64,000 nucleotides of DNA from Coriolopsis trogii (Eukaryota; Basidiomycota; Agaricomycetes; Polyporales; Polyporaceae): NCBI GenBank assembly GCA_020543525.1, contig JAHYIO010000006.1, positions 186,001 through 250,000 of the forward strand. The letters are read 5' to 3'. The notes beneath the pieces are model-generated. The model was not told the DNA's origin, did not search any database, and was given only the letters and a program-made list of their open reading frames with translations. Positions 48,259 through 58,788 of the stretch are shown here, in pieces. Made by a program: the position numbers and the translations under genes. Positions within the stretch are counted from its first letter, which is position 1; each line of letters begins with the position of its first letter.

Positions 48259-50023
48259 CTGGCCATAAACGCCGTCAGCTGCATATCCTGTCATGTACAA
48301 GAAACACAACTGACAGTTGGGTTGTGTATCATTGACTGAAGGAACCCTATCGTGTATGGACTCAGATCGGGTTTCCGCGATAGGGCTGTACCGCCACAGT
48401 CGTTGAGCAACGACTACGGGTGCATGAAGCTACGGAAACTCACCGTGTTGCAAAGGCCGAAGACACACGGTCGACTACAGATGAGAGCATGCGAAATAGA
48501 CAGGCGCTGCGAGCTGAGCGGGTGATCAGCCTCGGCCCTCTCTGGTTTCATAGCGAGCGACAGATGAGTGACGATAAGCCACGTACCGCGGCGCCGCGTG
48601 CCTATTCCATGCATGGTGGCATGCTCTGAGGCATTGAATCCAATGGACGAGTTGGAGGAAGTCCTGCGAGGTAACAGACGACGATTCATGGTTGAAAGGT
48701 GGAATGCTGAGCTGTGGATAGCGGAAGGTGATTGTTTGGAGGAAGAAGGTCCTTGGACATGCCCTCACACGACGCGAGCCTATAAGTTATCGCTTGGGAT
48801 ACGCTTTAGCTGCACGGCAAAGCGTGCGTCACGCTAGGGACCAGGAGACGCATGGATATGCGCTAAAGCGTAGGTATCCCAAAATCGGATATTTGGATCT
48901 CGTCAAGCTTCACATACTATCAGACAAAGCGAGAAGGTCAAAGCGTCCACTGCATCAGCACCGCATGCAGAGTCGTTCGGCATGCTTCGATTCTTCTAGG
49001 CTGCTGACCGCACAGGTTCCCCGTCAACGAGGCTATCTGCTGTTCATATGTTTCATCGCGTCCAGGAACAGTGAGCGCATTGGGAAGGGAATGGTCGGTG
49101 CCCAAAGGCAGGATATCCGGAGTCAGGCATTCCGAGTCCAAGGCCTCGTGGCAATTCTACGACTTGTCAGAGAGTGCAATTTCTCAGCCCGAGACCTTGT
49201 GAGAAGATCAATTCAGCACAAAGGAACGCCTCAGCCAAAGCTAATAGAGCTTGTGGCATGCCCGTAGCAAGGTTGCAGAGACAATACACCAAACAATAGT
49301 AGACTCGGAATTGGCGCTTGGACGACAGGTCACAGCCTAGATGGCAATACCTATAGGGAGAAGATACTCACAGCATATCAAGAGACTAGCATGATGACCG
49401 TGGTCGACGTCGAGCTCGAGAGGAGGAACATGCCAGCTACATATTGCCGCCGACGCCCGAGAGGGCTACGCCAGATGGGCGCTCGGAATGTAGCTCGACT
49501 TCATCATCGCCTACGACGAGATCGGCATCTACTCAGTCAACTCTGACTTCTCAGCAAGAAACTTGAAGCGAATTTACCGTATATCACCCCCGACAATCGC
49601 CAGCGAGAGCAATGACAACGACTGTGCCACTTGTACCCGACTTGGCGGCGTCCCTGGCAAAGATATCGATGTCATACCTCTTTTCTATTGCGCATTGTGC
49701 ATTCTCCAACATCTACTCTTGGTTCGCCGGGGAACAAAGCATTCTGTATCACACCACTCTCCATATCTTCTTACTCCGAATTTAACATCCACGCAATGGG
49801 TAACTAGTTTTTCTGCACTGTACGTCATCCTTCATTGTGTTGTGCCAATGTACTACGCCTTGCAAGAGCATCAATACGAGCGACTACTATTCCAATACAA
49901 GAAGCTATACACAGCGATTAGCAGAGCAAGGTCACAAAACGAGTCTACGTTCGTTCCAACTTCCAAGATCAGCATCATTCTTCCATATCTCTTTCCCACC
50001 GGCCACGGCAAGGCGAGTCAACT
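48259..50023. other. Intergenic region containing a short inverted repeat
   Basis: About 1.8 kb between the unresolved 5' end of the Pro/Ser-rich gene and the 3' end of MSH6. Frames at 48568-49267 and 49563-50144 (plus) are open but without domains, the second beginning at TTG. Part of the first exon(s) of the Pro/Ser-rich gene probably lies at its left side. Confidence 0.4.
48794..48882. repeat. Short inverted repeat, MITE-like
   Basis: The left arm ttgggatacgctttagc (48794-48810) pairs with gctaaagcgta-ggtatcccaa (48862-48882), with a 4-nt insertion in the right arm; about 50 bp lie between. It could form a hairpin or be the remains of a very small terminal-inverted-repeat element. Confidence 0.45.
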
Positions 50024-53000
50024 TCACGCCGTAGCAGCGCATTCGTGCAAGATACCCCTCACAGCGCCTTTCAGCACGCTGAGCACCTCTCGACGGCGCA
50101 CATTGTCCGCCGGCATCTCGATCGTGCCCGTCCCGAGCTTGTAGAGGTATGCGAAATCGGCCTGGGCCACGAGCGGCAGACGGCCGGACACCTTGCTCTT
50201 CTTGCCCTCGAGCTTCTCCTTGAAGTGCTTCGCAAAGTCCTTCGACACGACTTCGGCGCGCTCGACAACCTCGAGTGGCACTCCGGCAAGGTTCGCGACG
50301 TGCGTGCCGAACGAGGAGTTGGCGACGCCCTCTACGAGCTTGTAGAGGAAGACGAGCTGAAGATGATCGCGTCAATAGGAAATATGTTGAAGACAGCCTA
50401 GGTGGTCGTTACCTCACGCTTCTCGTCGTCAACGAGAGTCTCCATATGCATATTACGGATGTTGGGATGGTACGCGTAGTCGTCTGTCAGTGAGCCGTAG
50501 TGAGTGGCGAAGAATGACAGTGACAGCGTGTGGGTGGCCAGCTGATGCAGAACAGCACCAGCGATAGCCATGCCGTCCTAAAAGGAGGTTAGCGTTGCGA
50601 CTTGCACGAGAGGAGAGCTTCCTTACGTATGTGGATGTCCCACGGCCGAGCTCTGTGTGTTGCATTAGCACCTTGGAGATAATATCGTGGGGATCATCGT
50701 ACCATCCAAAATCACGAAAGACTTCGGTGTCGCGTCGCGCAAGATCTTACAACTGCATACAAGCAGTCAGCAATTATCGATTTGACAGACAGAACGCGGC
50801 ATTGAAGTACCATTCATCGAGCTCCACCTTGAACGTGCTTGAGTTGGAGAACATATTGTCGTATGCACCCATCCTTGTCAAGATAGAGTCTACGGGGCAG
50901 AGCCTACGACGGATTGTCAGACAAAAAACGAACTCACTCTCTAGGCAACAGAACTCACCGAGCCTTCTTCGCGGGAACAAGCATACCAAGTTGCGCCATG
51001 ATCTACTTGCCGTCAGTGCTGTGGTCAAGAACCCATGATAGCACACTCACGATGCCAGTAGCCGTCATTCGCATGGCCTAGAGGCACGATCAATACACTT
51101 GTTCTCCATTTCCGACGCGTATGGGTACTTACCGTAGACTTTCCTCTATTGGTCGGATTTCGACGTTGAGAACTATAAAATCGACAAAGAAAACATCACG
51201 TACCCCATATTAGGTCCTGCAAACATATCCGCATGAGTCGCCCCAACATACACGATGTCGCAGAACACCGCACTCACCGGTCAGCAAAGCAATCCTGCCG
51301 ACGTCCCCGCCCAGCCGCACATCGTTCGGGATGAAATCTCCCTTCAACGACGTGCCCGCACACAGCGCCGGGTGCCTCAACTCCTCAAAGTCGATGAACG
51401 CCTCGTCGCCCTCGACAAGCTCAGGCCTGCACACAGGCTCCCCCAGCGCGTTCGATGCCTTGGCCAAGCTGAAGAGGCAGTCGAGCTCAGCGAGGACCCG
51501 GATCGCACGCAGCCACACGCTCCGGTCCGCGTCGAACTCCGCATACAGCCGGTTCTTGAAGCTCTTGATCGCTGCGTTGCGGTTCTCGCGTGCCTCCTTG
51601 AGCTTCCGGATCGTCGGTTGTAGGGCCGGGACGACGTAGCGTTTGGCTGCCTGAGGAGTGAGGCCGTCAGTCAACCATACCAGTCTAAACGCGAACGTGA
51701 TCGCGTACTTTGGTAGTACCTCCGATCGTCCATCCCTTGGGAGCCTTGTCCTTGTCCTTGCCTTGTAGTTGGACTAGGTAGATTTCCTACATATCGTGTC
51801 ACTACCAGCACAACAGTGAACCCAATGGCACTTATAACTCACCTTCGTGCCTTGAGCACTGTGCCAATAGGACGCATCAAGCCTGATCGACGCGGTAAGC
51901 TAGCATGCACAGGTAACGGGAGCTCGCGGACATACCCGGTCTCCTTGCGGATCTTCTTCAGCTCGGCTTTGAGCACTTCCTCCAGGTCATTGATCTCAGA
52001 CATAATGTTGTCATAGACATCATCCTTGCCGTCCTCGGGTACGAGCTCGTCGCTGTCTGTTCCGCATCACTTCAGACAAACCGGAGCGAATGCAGCAAAC
52101 ATGGCACTCACTATCCTCCGGCGTCTGGAACATCGCCTTGACATGCTTCAGGTTCGGAGTCAGATTCGGGGCAGAGCGAAGGAGACCATGAACGGTTCTC
52201 GACGAGAAGGATTCTGCAGTGTCAGCAAGCTCAGACAGACCCTTACTCAGGTTCTTGAACGCCTTATTGCATGCTTCAGCATGTCGTCGGATGGAGTGTC
52301 AACAAGTATACGCATGCTCACCGTCAAGACCTTGAGGAAATCCTTGACTTTACAACTCTTGGCATGGATGCGTGAAACGATGCGCTCGAGGTCCGGAAGA
52401 CCCTTGGCAACGGAGGTGAATTGGTGCTCGAAAGTGGGATGGTCGAGCAGATCCTGCACAGCATCCAGCCGAGCGTTGATGTCCGATACTTCGCGAAGTG
52501 GCATACAAAGCCAGATGCGGAAGAGTCGTTTGCCTGTTTCACCATGTTGTATGAGCGGATGGCTAGTCACTTCGACGACGAACGTACCTGAAGGTGTTAT
52601 GCATCGACTCAAGAGCTTGAGCAATGTGCCTTCCTCTGTGCCTTCACTGTTCTGCAGGACCTACAAGGAACGGTCAAGGCGCACGGACAAACTACCAAGG
52701 TTCAAAAACCTTACCTCTATATGCGCAAGCGTCTGGCCATCTAGAACAAGACCTTGTCCGCGCTTCATCGGATCGTAGACGTTGAAGTTTTTCATGCTCA
52801 GGATGTCCTTGTCGATGTTGAGTGTGTGTAGATACCTAGCATAGAGCGTGAATGACATGCGGACAGTCGCGTATGCATATGCGATGCGACGTACCAAATC
52901 ATGGAACCCAGAGCCTCGATTGCGCTTCGGTTCGGCAGGAGCTTGCGGATAGACTCGGGTACAGCGTTGCTCAGCCCATACGGGTTATCAGCTATCTCGT

Positions 53001-55115
53001 CGTCATCCTCGTCCGCAGGGAACAGCTTCTTGAGCTCCTTGATTGTCTCCTGGAACTTGAGACCCTCGCTCTCACGCAGGCTTGTCCATAGACAGTTCCC
53101 GGGGAGGATGGACTTTAGCAGCCGCGTTGTCGATACTGAGAGGTTACCCTGTAGGAATGCTTCGAAGTTAGCGCAACGATGGGAAGAACAAAGCGAACAA
53201 CTTGCCTTAGTGAAGACGATCTCCTTCGGGCGCAGCTGACGCATCAGTGTCTCGAGTTTCGTCCGGCAGACATCATCTTCGAAGGCGCTCAGATTGAACT
53301 CGCTAGTTGCACTGTCGAGGACGCAAACACCGAACGTTTGCTTCCCGTCCTTGCTCTCGGATTCGTCATCCTCTCGGATCGACACACAATGACCGGCTTG
53401 CTCGTCGGTAAGGAGTTCTTCATCAACGAGCGTGCCATTGGTGTAGACCTTGTTGAGCTCGCGACGCACGATCTTATCTTTCGCCTTGTCCTCGGCGGGC
53501 GCTTTCTTACTCTTCTTGTCGGCCGCCAGACGCATCTCCGCACCGAGAGCAGTCTCCGCTTGATCAACGCGTCCGACCTTGTAGCCTAAGCCAATGTCAG
53601 TCCATGTCAGCGAAACGTGAGTCACATAGGGCCTACCTTTCCCCAAGAACTTCGCAGCCCAAAAATTGAAAGACATCTCGGGAACGCCCACCTGCAGCGC
53701 ATCATGAGTCGTCAACAATTACGGACTCGACGGGGTAGGCATACCATGCTCATCTTAACGCGCTGCGTCAGTTTCAAGTCGAACTCCCGATGGCCGATCC
53801 GAGCGTCTTCCTCATATAGCTCCAAGAACTTGCCCTTCTGGAAGAACAGGATAGTGTCGTAGTGGTTCTGCTTAATCTCCCAGAACTGTTTCTCGAAAGG
53901 CGTGAATTGCTTCCACGCGCTCGGAGGGATGTACAGGGTACGCGGGTCGTATCCAGGTTCGCCAGGACGGACCTTCTCTTTGTCCATAACGTTGACGAGG
54001 AAATTGAACGGGTCCTCTGAGCTCTTCTTCTCTTCCTTCTGCTGCTTTGCGCGCTGCTCGGCGGCGGTAAGGAAGCTACTCGCCCCCTTGGAGCTGGCAT
54101 CTTTCTTCAATGGCGGTCGAGCGGCGGACTTCTTGGCCTTCGGTCGATCCTCATCGTCGCTATCGAGGTCGGTAAGTGCGGAACGAGAGGATACACGTGA
54201 TGACGGGCGAGAGGAAGACGATCCGCGGCGCGAAGAGGTCTGCCCGAGGTCGTCGTCATCTTCGTCAATGTCGTCTGGTACAATGAAGTCGTCATCATCC
54301 TCATTTGCCTTCTTCCGACCTGTCTCTCTCATATAAGGTAATGTCGGCTCAGAAGATAGGATACATACCTCGCGATTTTGTCTTCGACGGCGACTTCTGG
54401 TATTTGGTCAAGCGCTCGGCAAACGAGTTGGATACATCTGCCTCGACCTCTTCATCGTCAGAGAATACAGCAGTCATACGCTGCTTCTTAAGGCGACTGG
54501 TTCCCTTCCTCAGGGGAACCGGAGAGCTCGATCGAACCTCCTCGTCCGAATCGTTCATGACTATCTTGCGCTTTCGGCTAGTAGTCTGTGATATTTGCAT
54601 GTCAGCGCGGAGCTCTGAGGTAATCCATACTGCTATCACTATGCAGGCGGGTGATGTTACGTTTGCATGTATAAACCAAACAGTCCTTGCCATGCACGGG
54701 CTCGCCAGGGAAGCATATATGCGCAACCGAAGGTACTCACCGACTTGACAGCACTGCTTCGACGTGCGGGGAAGCCATCCGAATCAGACAGCATATCCAC
54801 ATCAATAGGATCACTTGTGGGTGGTGTTTCGAAGACACTACTGCCTCCCTCCGAGCTGCGGGTGTAGGTTGCGCTGACGATGCCGGACGATTGAGAACTG
54901 GCCTTGAGGGGGGTATGTACCTCTTTGAATGGAGATGAAGCCAAAGCTTCCAAGTCGTCCTCCACAGCCCTCGTTTTCGAGACGTTTGGAGTCGCGATAG
55001 TTTTAGCCTTTTCGGCCGGCGTCGACTTCGTGTCGCCCCCTTTGCCGAAGAAAGACATGAGGCTCTTCTGCTTCATTTTGTCAGCCCCTCCTTTGGCGGT
55101 AGAAGGCGGAGCCAT
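50024..55115 (-). CDS. MSH6: DNA mismatch repair protein Msh6
   Basis: Partner of Msh2 in MutS-alpha, which recognises base mismatches and small loops in the nucleus. The N-terminus has a PCNA-binding box (QKSLMSFFGK) and a disordered acidic/basic region with SRKRKIVMNDSDEE. The mismatch-recognition domain shows QFWEIKQNHYDTILFFQKGK followed by FLELYEEDARIG, so the F-x-E motif is intact. The core and clamp follow, including KEARENRNAAIKSFKNRLYA. The ATPase has IALLTGPNMGGKST (Walker A), spread over four exons with two 13-nt micro-exons. It continues with PAKKARLCPVDSILTRMGA, VILDELGRGTSTYDG (Walker B and signature) and FFATHYGSL. The C-terminus ends LHECAATA. It has many introns. The start MAPPSTAKGGADKMKQKSLM gives the PCNA box at the expected place. 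Confidence 0.95.
51133..51216 (-). other. Two consecutive 13-nt micro-exons in MSH6
   Basis: On the minus strand, 51204-51216 (gacctaatatggg) and 51133-51145 (aggaaagtctacg) are each flanked by ag and gt. Together with one base from the preceding exon they encode GPNMGGKST exactly, the invariant MutS P-loop. The flanking introns are about 60 bp. Confidence 0.8.
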
Positions 55116-55390
55116 GTAGTTAAGCAGTATTGCGTGCGATGCAGAACCGGTACAGATGCGGTGGTAACACGCAAGAGAGAGGTCGGATATGCGCCTGGTC
55201 GCGGTGAGACGCGAGCGCGTCAGGAATCTGAAGCGCTCGACACGCGCTCTTTACGCGTTATTTACCTTGGTTTGTGCCTCGGCCCGTCTCCTGGCACGAC
55301 GGGCAAAAGGACCCCTGAAAGTTCCTATAGGACGCCGGCCGGAAGTCCGGACGGCGCTTAGGATTTTTGGGCCTCCAGGCCAGCCCAAAG

Positions 55391-55761
55391 TCCGGACATG
55401 AAGGCCCAAAATCGGGGTTCTGGCCGGCCAATCGTCCGGACATGGGCCATTCGAGGGCAAAATGATGGACCGTCATCCGGACATGGCCAGCGTCAACCCT
55501 TTCGGCAAAATTTGACGCGCACCCCACCCATAATGACTTACTATTAACAAAGTAAGTAAGAACCTAGTGGGGGGTGTCATTGATCAGCCCGCGAGCCGCG
55601 GTGGGCCGAAAATCTCAATTCTTGGATGATTTTAGCCCTTTTTGGCCTTTGGACCGACATACGGCCCCGAAGGGGCCGGCCGGAAAATCCGGACATGGAC
55701 CTCCTTCAAGGCCAAGATGGTCGAAAGTCCGGACATGATCCTGAAAAGTTGTCCGGACATG
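55391..55761 (+). repeat. Six direct copies of TCCGGACATG
   Basis: Copies at 55391-55400, 55435-55444, 55476-55485, 55688-55697, 55728-55737 and 55752-55761, all in the same orientation. A related TCCGGACGG is at about 55347. They form two groups of three around a central AT-richer segment. Confidence 0.85.
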
Positions 55762-55820
55762 AAGCCCAGGATTTGGGGCGCCTATCGGCCGGCCTACTAT
55801 AGGAACTTTCAGGGGTCCTC

Positions 55821-56171
55821 GGGCAAAGCGCCGAGTCTCGTGCAGGGAAATGGCGGGCGAAATGGCGCTGAAATCTATCTGGTTATGCATATTTCGAAAC
55901 CATTCCTTGCCACAAAAATCTCATATGTCCCTTACATTCCTTGTACATTTCCCCTTCCAGAACAGGCCGGTACAAAGGGAAAGCAAGGAAATGGGTGCAG
56001 AATGACAAGGAAAGCCAATTGACATCACCCATTTCCCTGGCAAGTGGCAAGGAAAGTCCAACAGATGTTGTGCTTTCCCTGCCGGGAAAGGTATGTAAAA
56101 TGTACATAACAGGATAGATTTCCACGCCATTTCACCCGCCATTTCCCTGCACGAGACTCGGCGCTTTGCCC
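55821..56171. repeat. Inner foldback element, about 351 bp with about 65-bp inverted arms
   Basis: The left arm beginning gggcaaagcgccgagtctcg (55821) and the right arm ending at 56171 are reverse complements over about 65 bp with a few mismatches, continuing to ctatctggttatg on the left versus cataacaggatag on the right. The centre holds shorter inverted motifs of the atttccctgg / ggaaatgggt kind. Confidence 0.8.
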
Positions 56172-56639
56172 GTCGTGTGGCCACCTCAGCCTGGCACTGA
56201 CGCGCCAAGCGCTTCCGAACTCTGCCCATATATTCCCTTGTAATACCTGGACGTCCTGGACCACCAAGACTGGAGTATCAGCATAATTGTCTTGTTCCTA
56301 TCCATGGTCTTATCGCACAGTTGTTTTTGCTCAATCCGCGCCGTGATGGAAAGTTGCACCTCTATGCTTGAGTCACCTTGCAGACCGACACTGCTGCGCC
56401 GTCGTCGTCGAACTTCGAGCATCTTTCCGCAGCTCCAGCGAATGGATGTGAGCTACGTTGCGGTTGCGGTTTGTACGGGTGACATTCTCGTGCCTAACGC
56501 TATCATGCGAGATGTGCATGTAGGGGTGCGTTTTCACTTTCTCAAGACGTTCATAGAGACGGAAGATGCTCTTTTTCCGTACTGAGTACAAAGTGCTGAC
56601 TATGGCCTATGGGATTGCTCGGGTCCTGTGAATCATAGC

Positions 56640-57360
56640 TCAAGCGCTCAACCTCAACCCCGTATACCTAGCGTGTATGTACGTGCTCCTCGGAGTGGGA
56701 TTGTGTCCGTTAGTCCTCGCGCTAACACTGTCTTCCTCACCTACAGACAAAAGATAGACTCCTGGAGCCCTGGGACATTGTTTCCCCTTCCGCGATCTAC
56801 GAGTCGCGTATCGCGAGGCAAGACTGCGAGTTGGCACTCGGACAAAAGTCGCCTCGGACCGTCCAATGTGGTCAGTGTCTTCTCTCCTCAAATGACACCC
56901 TCCTCTTCCTCTTCAAGAAGTTCTACCGTTTTCTCAAAGCCGGAATGCACTCTCAGACCTGGAACAATGGCAGCGGATTGGGCTCCCTGCCGTTCACGAA
57001 GAGATCAGCCCGCTGTCGCTCTCGGTTCTCTGTCCAAGCGAGAGTGCAAGTTAACGCAGAGCACCTCCACATGCAAGCCAAGGTACGTACTCCTGTGGTT
57101 TTTTTTCTACCCCCATGACTATTCGTACCTCATAACAACAAGGCGAAACGGGCGCAGGAAAAGCAAAAATCTAAATCGTCCACCCAGTATGTCGACTTGA
57201 TTTACATGGGCACTTGTCCCCTTTCACTGACACGTTATACAGGCTTCACACGAAACCGACCACATCTCAGAGTATATCCGTCGAGGTTCTACCGTGGGTG
57301 CATGGAGTGCGCTTTCCTCGCGTGTACCCCCAGCGAGACATCTGACTGCGCACCTACAGG
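56640..57360 (+). other. Possible multi-exon gene, unrecognised
   Basis: Candidate exons lie between good splice sites, for example a stretch encoding WDIVSPSAIYESRIARQDCE followed after a roughly 47-nt intron by ALSDLEQWQRIGLPAVHEE, and a later stretch HISEYIRRGSTVGAWSALSS. They do not join into one product that I can confirm, and I recognise no domain. It may be a decayed gene. Confidence 0.25.
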
Positions 57361-58788
57361 TGATTCGACTCCCCTGAAAATTGACGATAGCCTTGTTGCT
57401 GTGGTGCACCACGCCATTCTATATAAGGGGCCTCTGCCGTTCTCGACCCCACTCACGTTAGTTCCCTGCCTCGCCTGTCAACCACGTCCCATGAGCCGGA
57501 TGTACGGAGCACACCTGAGCATCACAATATCATCGAATCCAACAACTCTCAGGGAGGTCATCACATGATTGTACAAATGAACCTGGAGTCCTGGAACGTC
57601 GACGGGGACGACAACGCACGGCGCAGTTATGGACGGCATCGACGTCGTTCATTTCCACAGAGCTTTCGGTATGACGCACTCAAGGCGAAACGCGATGGCA
57701 CTACTGCCTGGCCCGCGCTCCTTTGCCTGGCCTTTCGCGATGCCACTCCATGTTCCCCGCAGGCGGGAGAGCGGGTCTTCTGCCAGAGAGCCGACACAGG
57801 AGACGTGCAAGCATGGGTGTGGGGCGACGATGCCACGCGCTGGGTCGTAGCGGAATATCCCACCCAACGATTGCCGACCGTCGTCTCTGACTTCACAGAG
57901 GCCGGTCGTCTGGCAACGGAGGGAGGGTCTCGCCGAGCTGGGTGATGAATGCTACATACCGCACGTATAAGCGACGGATCTGGAAGCGGAGGAGGCTGCA
58001 GGAAACAAAAGGCAAGTCCAGCTCAACTTCTAGAGTCAAGAAGCTCAGCGTAATTTGACTCATTGATGGGAAACAAGTAGCGCTAGACAAGAGAGCGCCG
58101 CAAACGGTACTGCGATAGTGGTCATTCTGTAGCGGATGCATACTAGCTCGACAGGTAGGTCCTTACTAGACTAAGCGTATAGACTTGTTGGAGCCCTTGC
58201 TGAATGAAAGCATCGGAGCCCGGACGAGGGCCTGTCAGATTCAAGCTGGAAAGTGTACAAACCAAGATTGCTTCTTGTGCCTCTCGCCCTTTCGACTGCC
58301 GAGTCAGGCTCCGAGTCCAGCGCCATGTATGGTACGTAGAAGTACCCGTTCGTGCCACCGCGTATTAACAATCGTGCAACGTGTGCTCTGTGGCCTTCGC
58401 GGCACTTAAGGCAGGTCAATGAATTCTTTATGGCTCAATCGTACCCCGTCCGGGCCATCTCTACTGATTGCAGGTCTAGAGATCCCGGTCGCATTGTGCC
58501 GCATAATCCTCTTCATAAGCTTCTGTCTCGCCGTTACCTAATGGCCGCTTTCCTACCATGCATAACAAGCGGTTCGTCACCTCTAACCCAATAGGATGTC
58601 TTGCTTAGGCTGCCATGCTTTCGCAATGGAAGTCGGGTAGCAATGCGAGGACGCTTTGCTCGAGAGAACCCATCCTTCCGGGCGCTATTGGTCTGTTACA
58701 AAGCGTGCAGCGATTGGGAAAGCTCCCCTTCAACCCTGCTCTCTCGCCGCCCTTTACTCCCGTTCAAAGACAACCAACAGTACGACCA

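Larger units (their letters stand above)
55290..56178. mobile_element. Composite inverted-repeat (foldback/MITE-like) element
   Basis: The left end cacgacgggcaaaagg (about 55297) followed by ggacccctgaaagttcctat is repeated inverted as ctataggaactttcaggggtcc at about 55795-55818, and the outermost bases return inverted as tttgcccgtcgtg at 56166-56178. Inside lie six direct copies of tccggacatg. A second, smaller foldback element (55821-56171) sits within the right end, splitting the outer repeat. No transposase frame is present, so the element is non-autonomous. Target-site duplications could not be defined with certainty. Confidence 0.65.
55116..58788. other. Gene-poor region upstream of MSH6 with a repeat element
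   Basis: The left third is taken up by the inverted-repeat element at 55290-56178. The rest (56200-58780) has no firmly supported gene, but 56640-57360 has several short frames bounded by good splice sites (see the separate low-confidence entry). A TATA-like ctatataagg lies at 57418-57427. Confidence 0.4.

Noticed and set aside
49563..50144. 193-codon plus frame overlapping the MSH6 3' end
   Set aside because: Starts at TTG, overlaps the MSH6 coding end on the opposite strand, no domain.
55251..56267. Several 70-100 codon frames within the inverted-repeat element
   Set aside because: They arise from the repeat sequence itself (repeated Cys-Pro-Asp from tccggacatg read on the other strand) and match no transposase.
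57565..57945. 126-codon ATG-started plus frame
   Set aside because: A TATA-like site lies about 140 bp upstream, but the protein has no recognised domain and several equally long frames overlap it.
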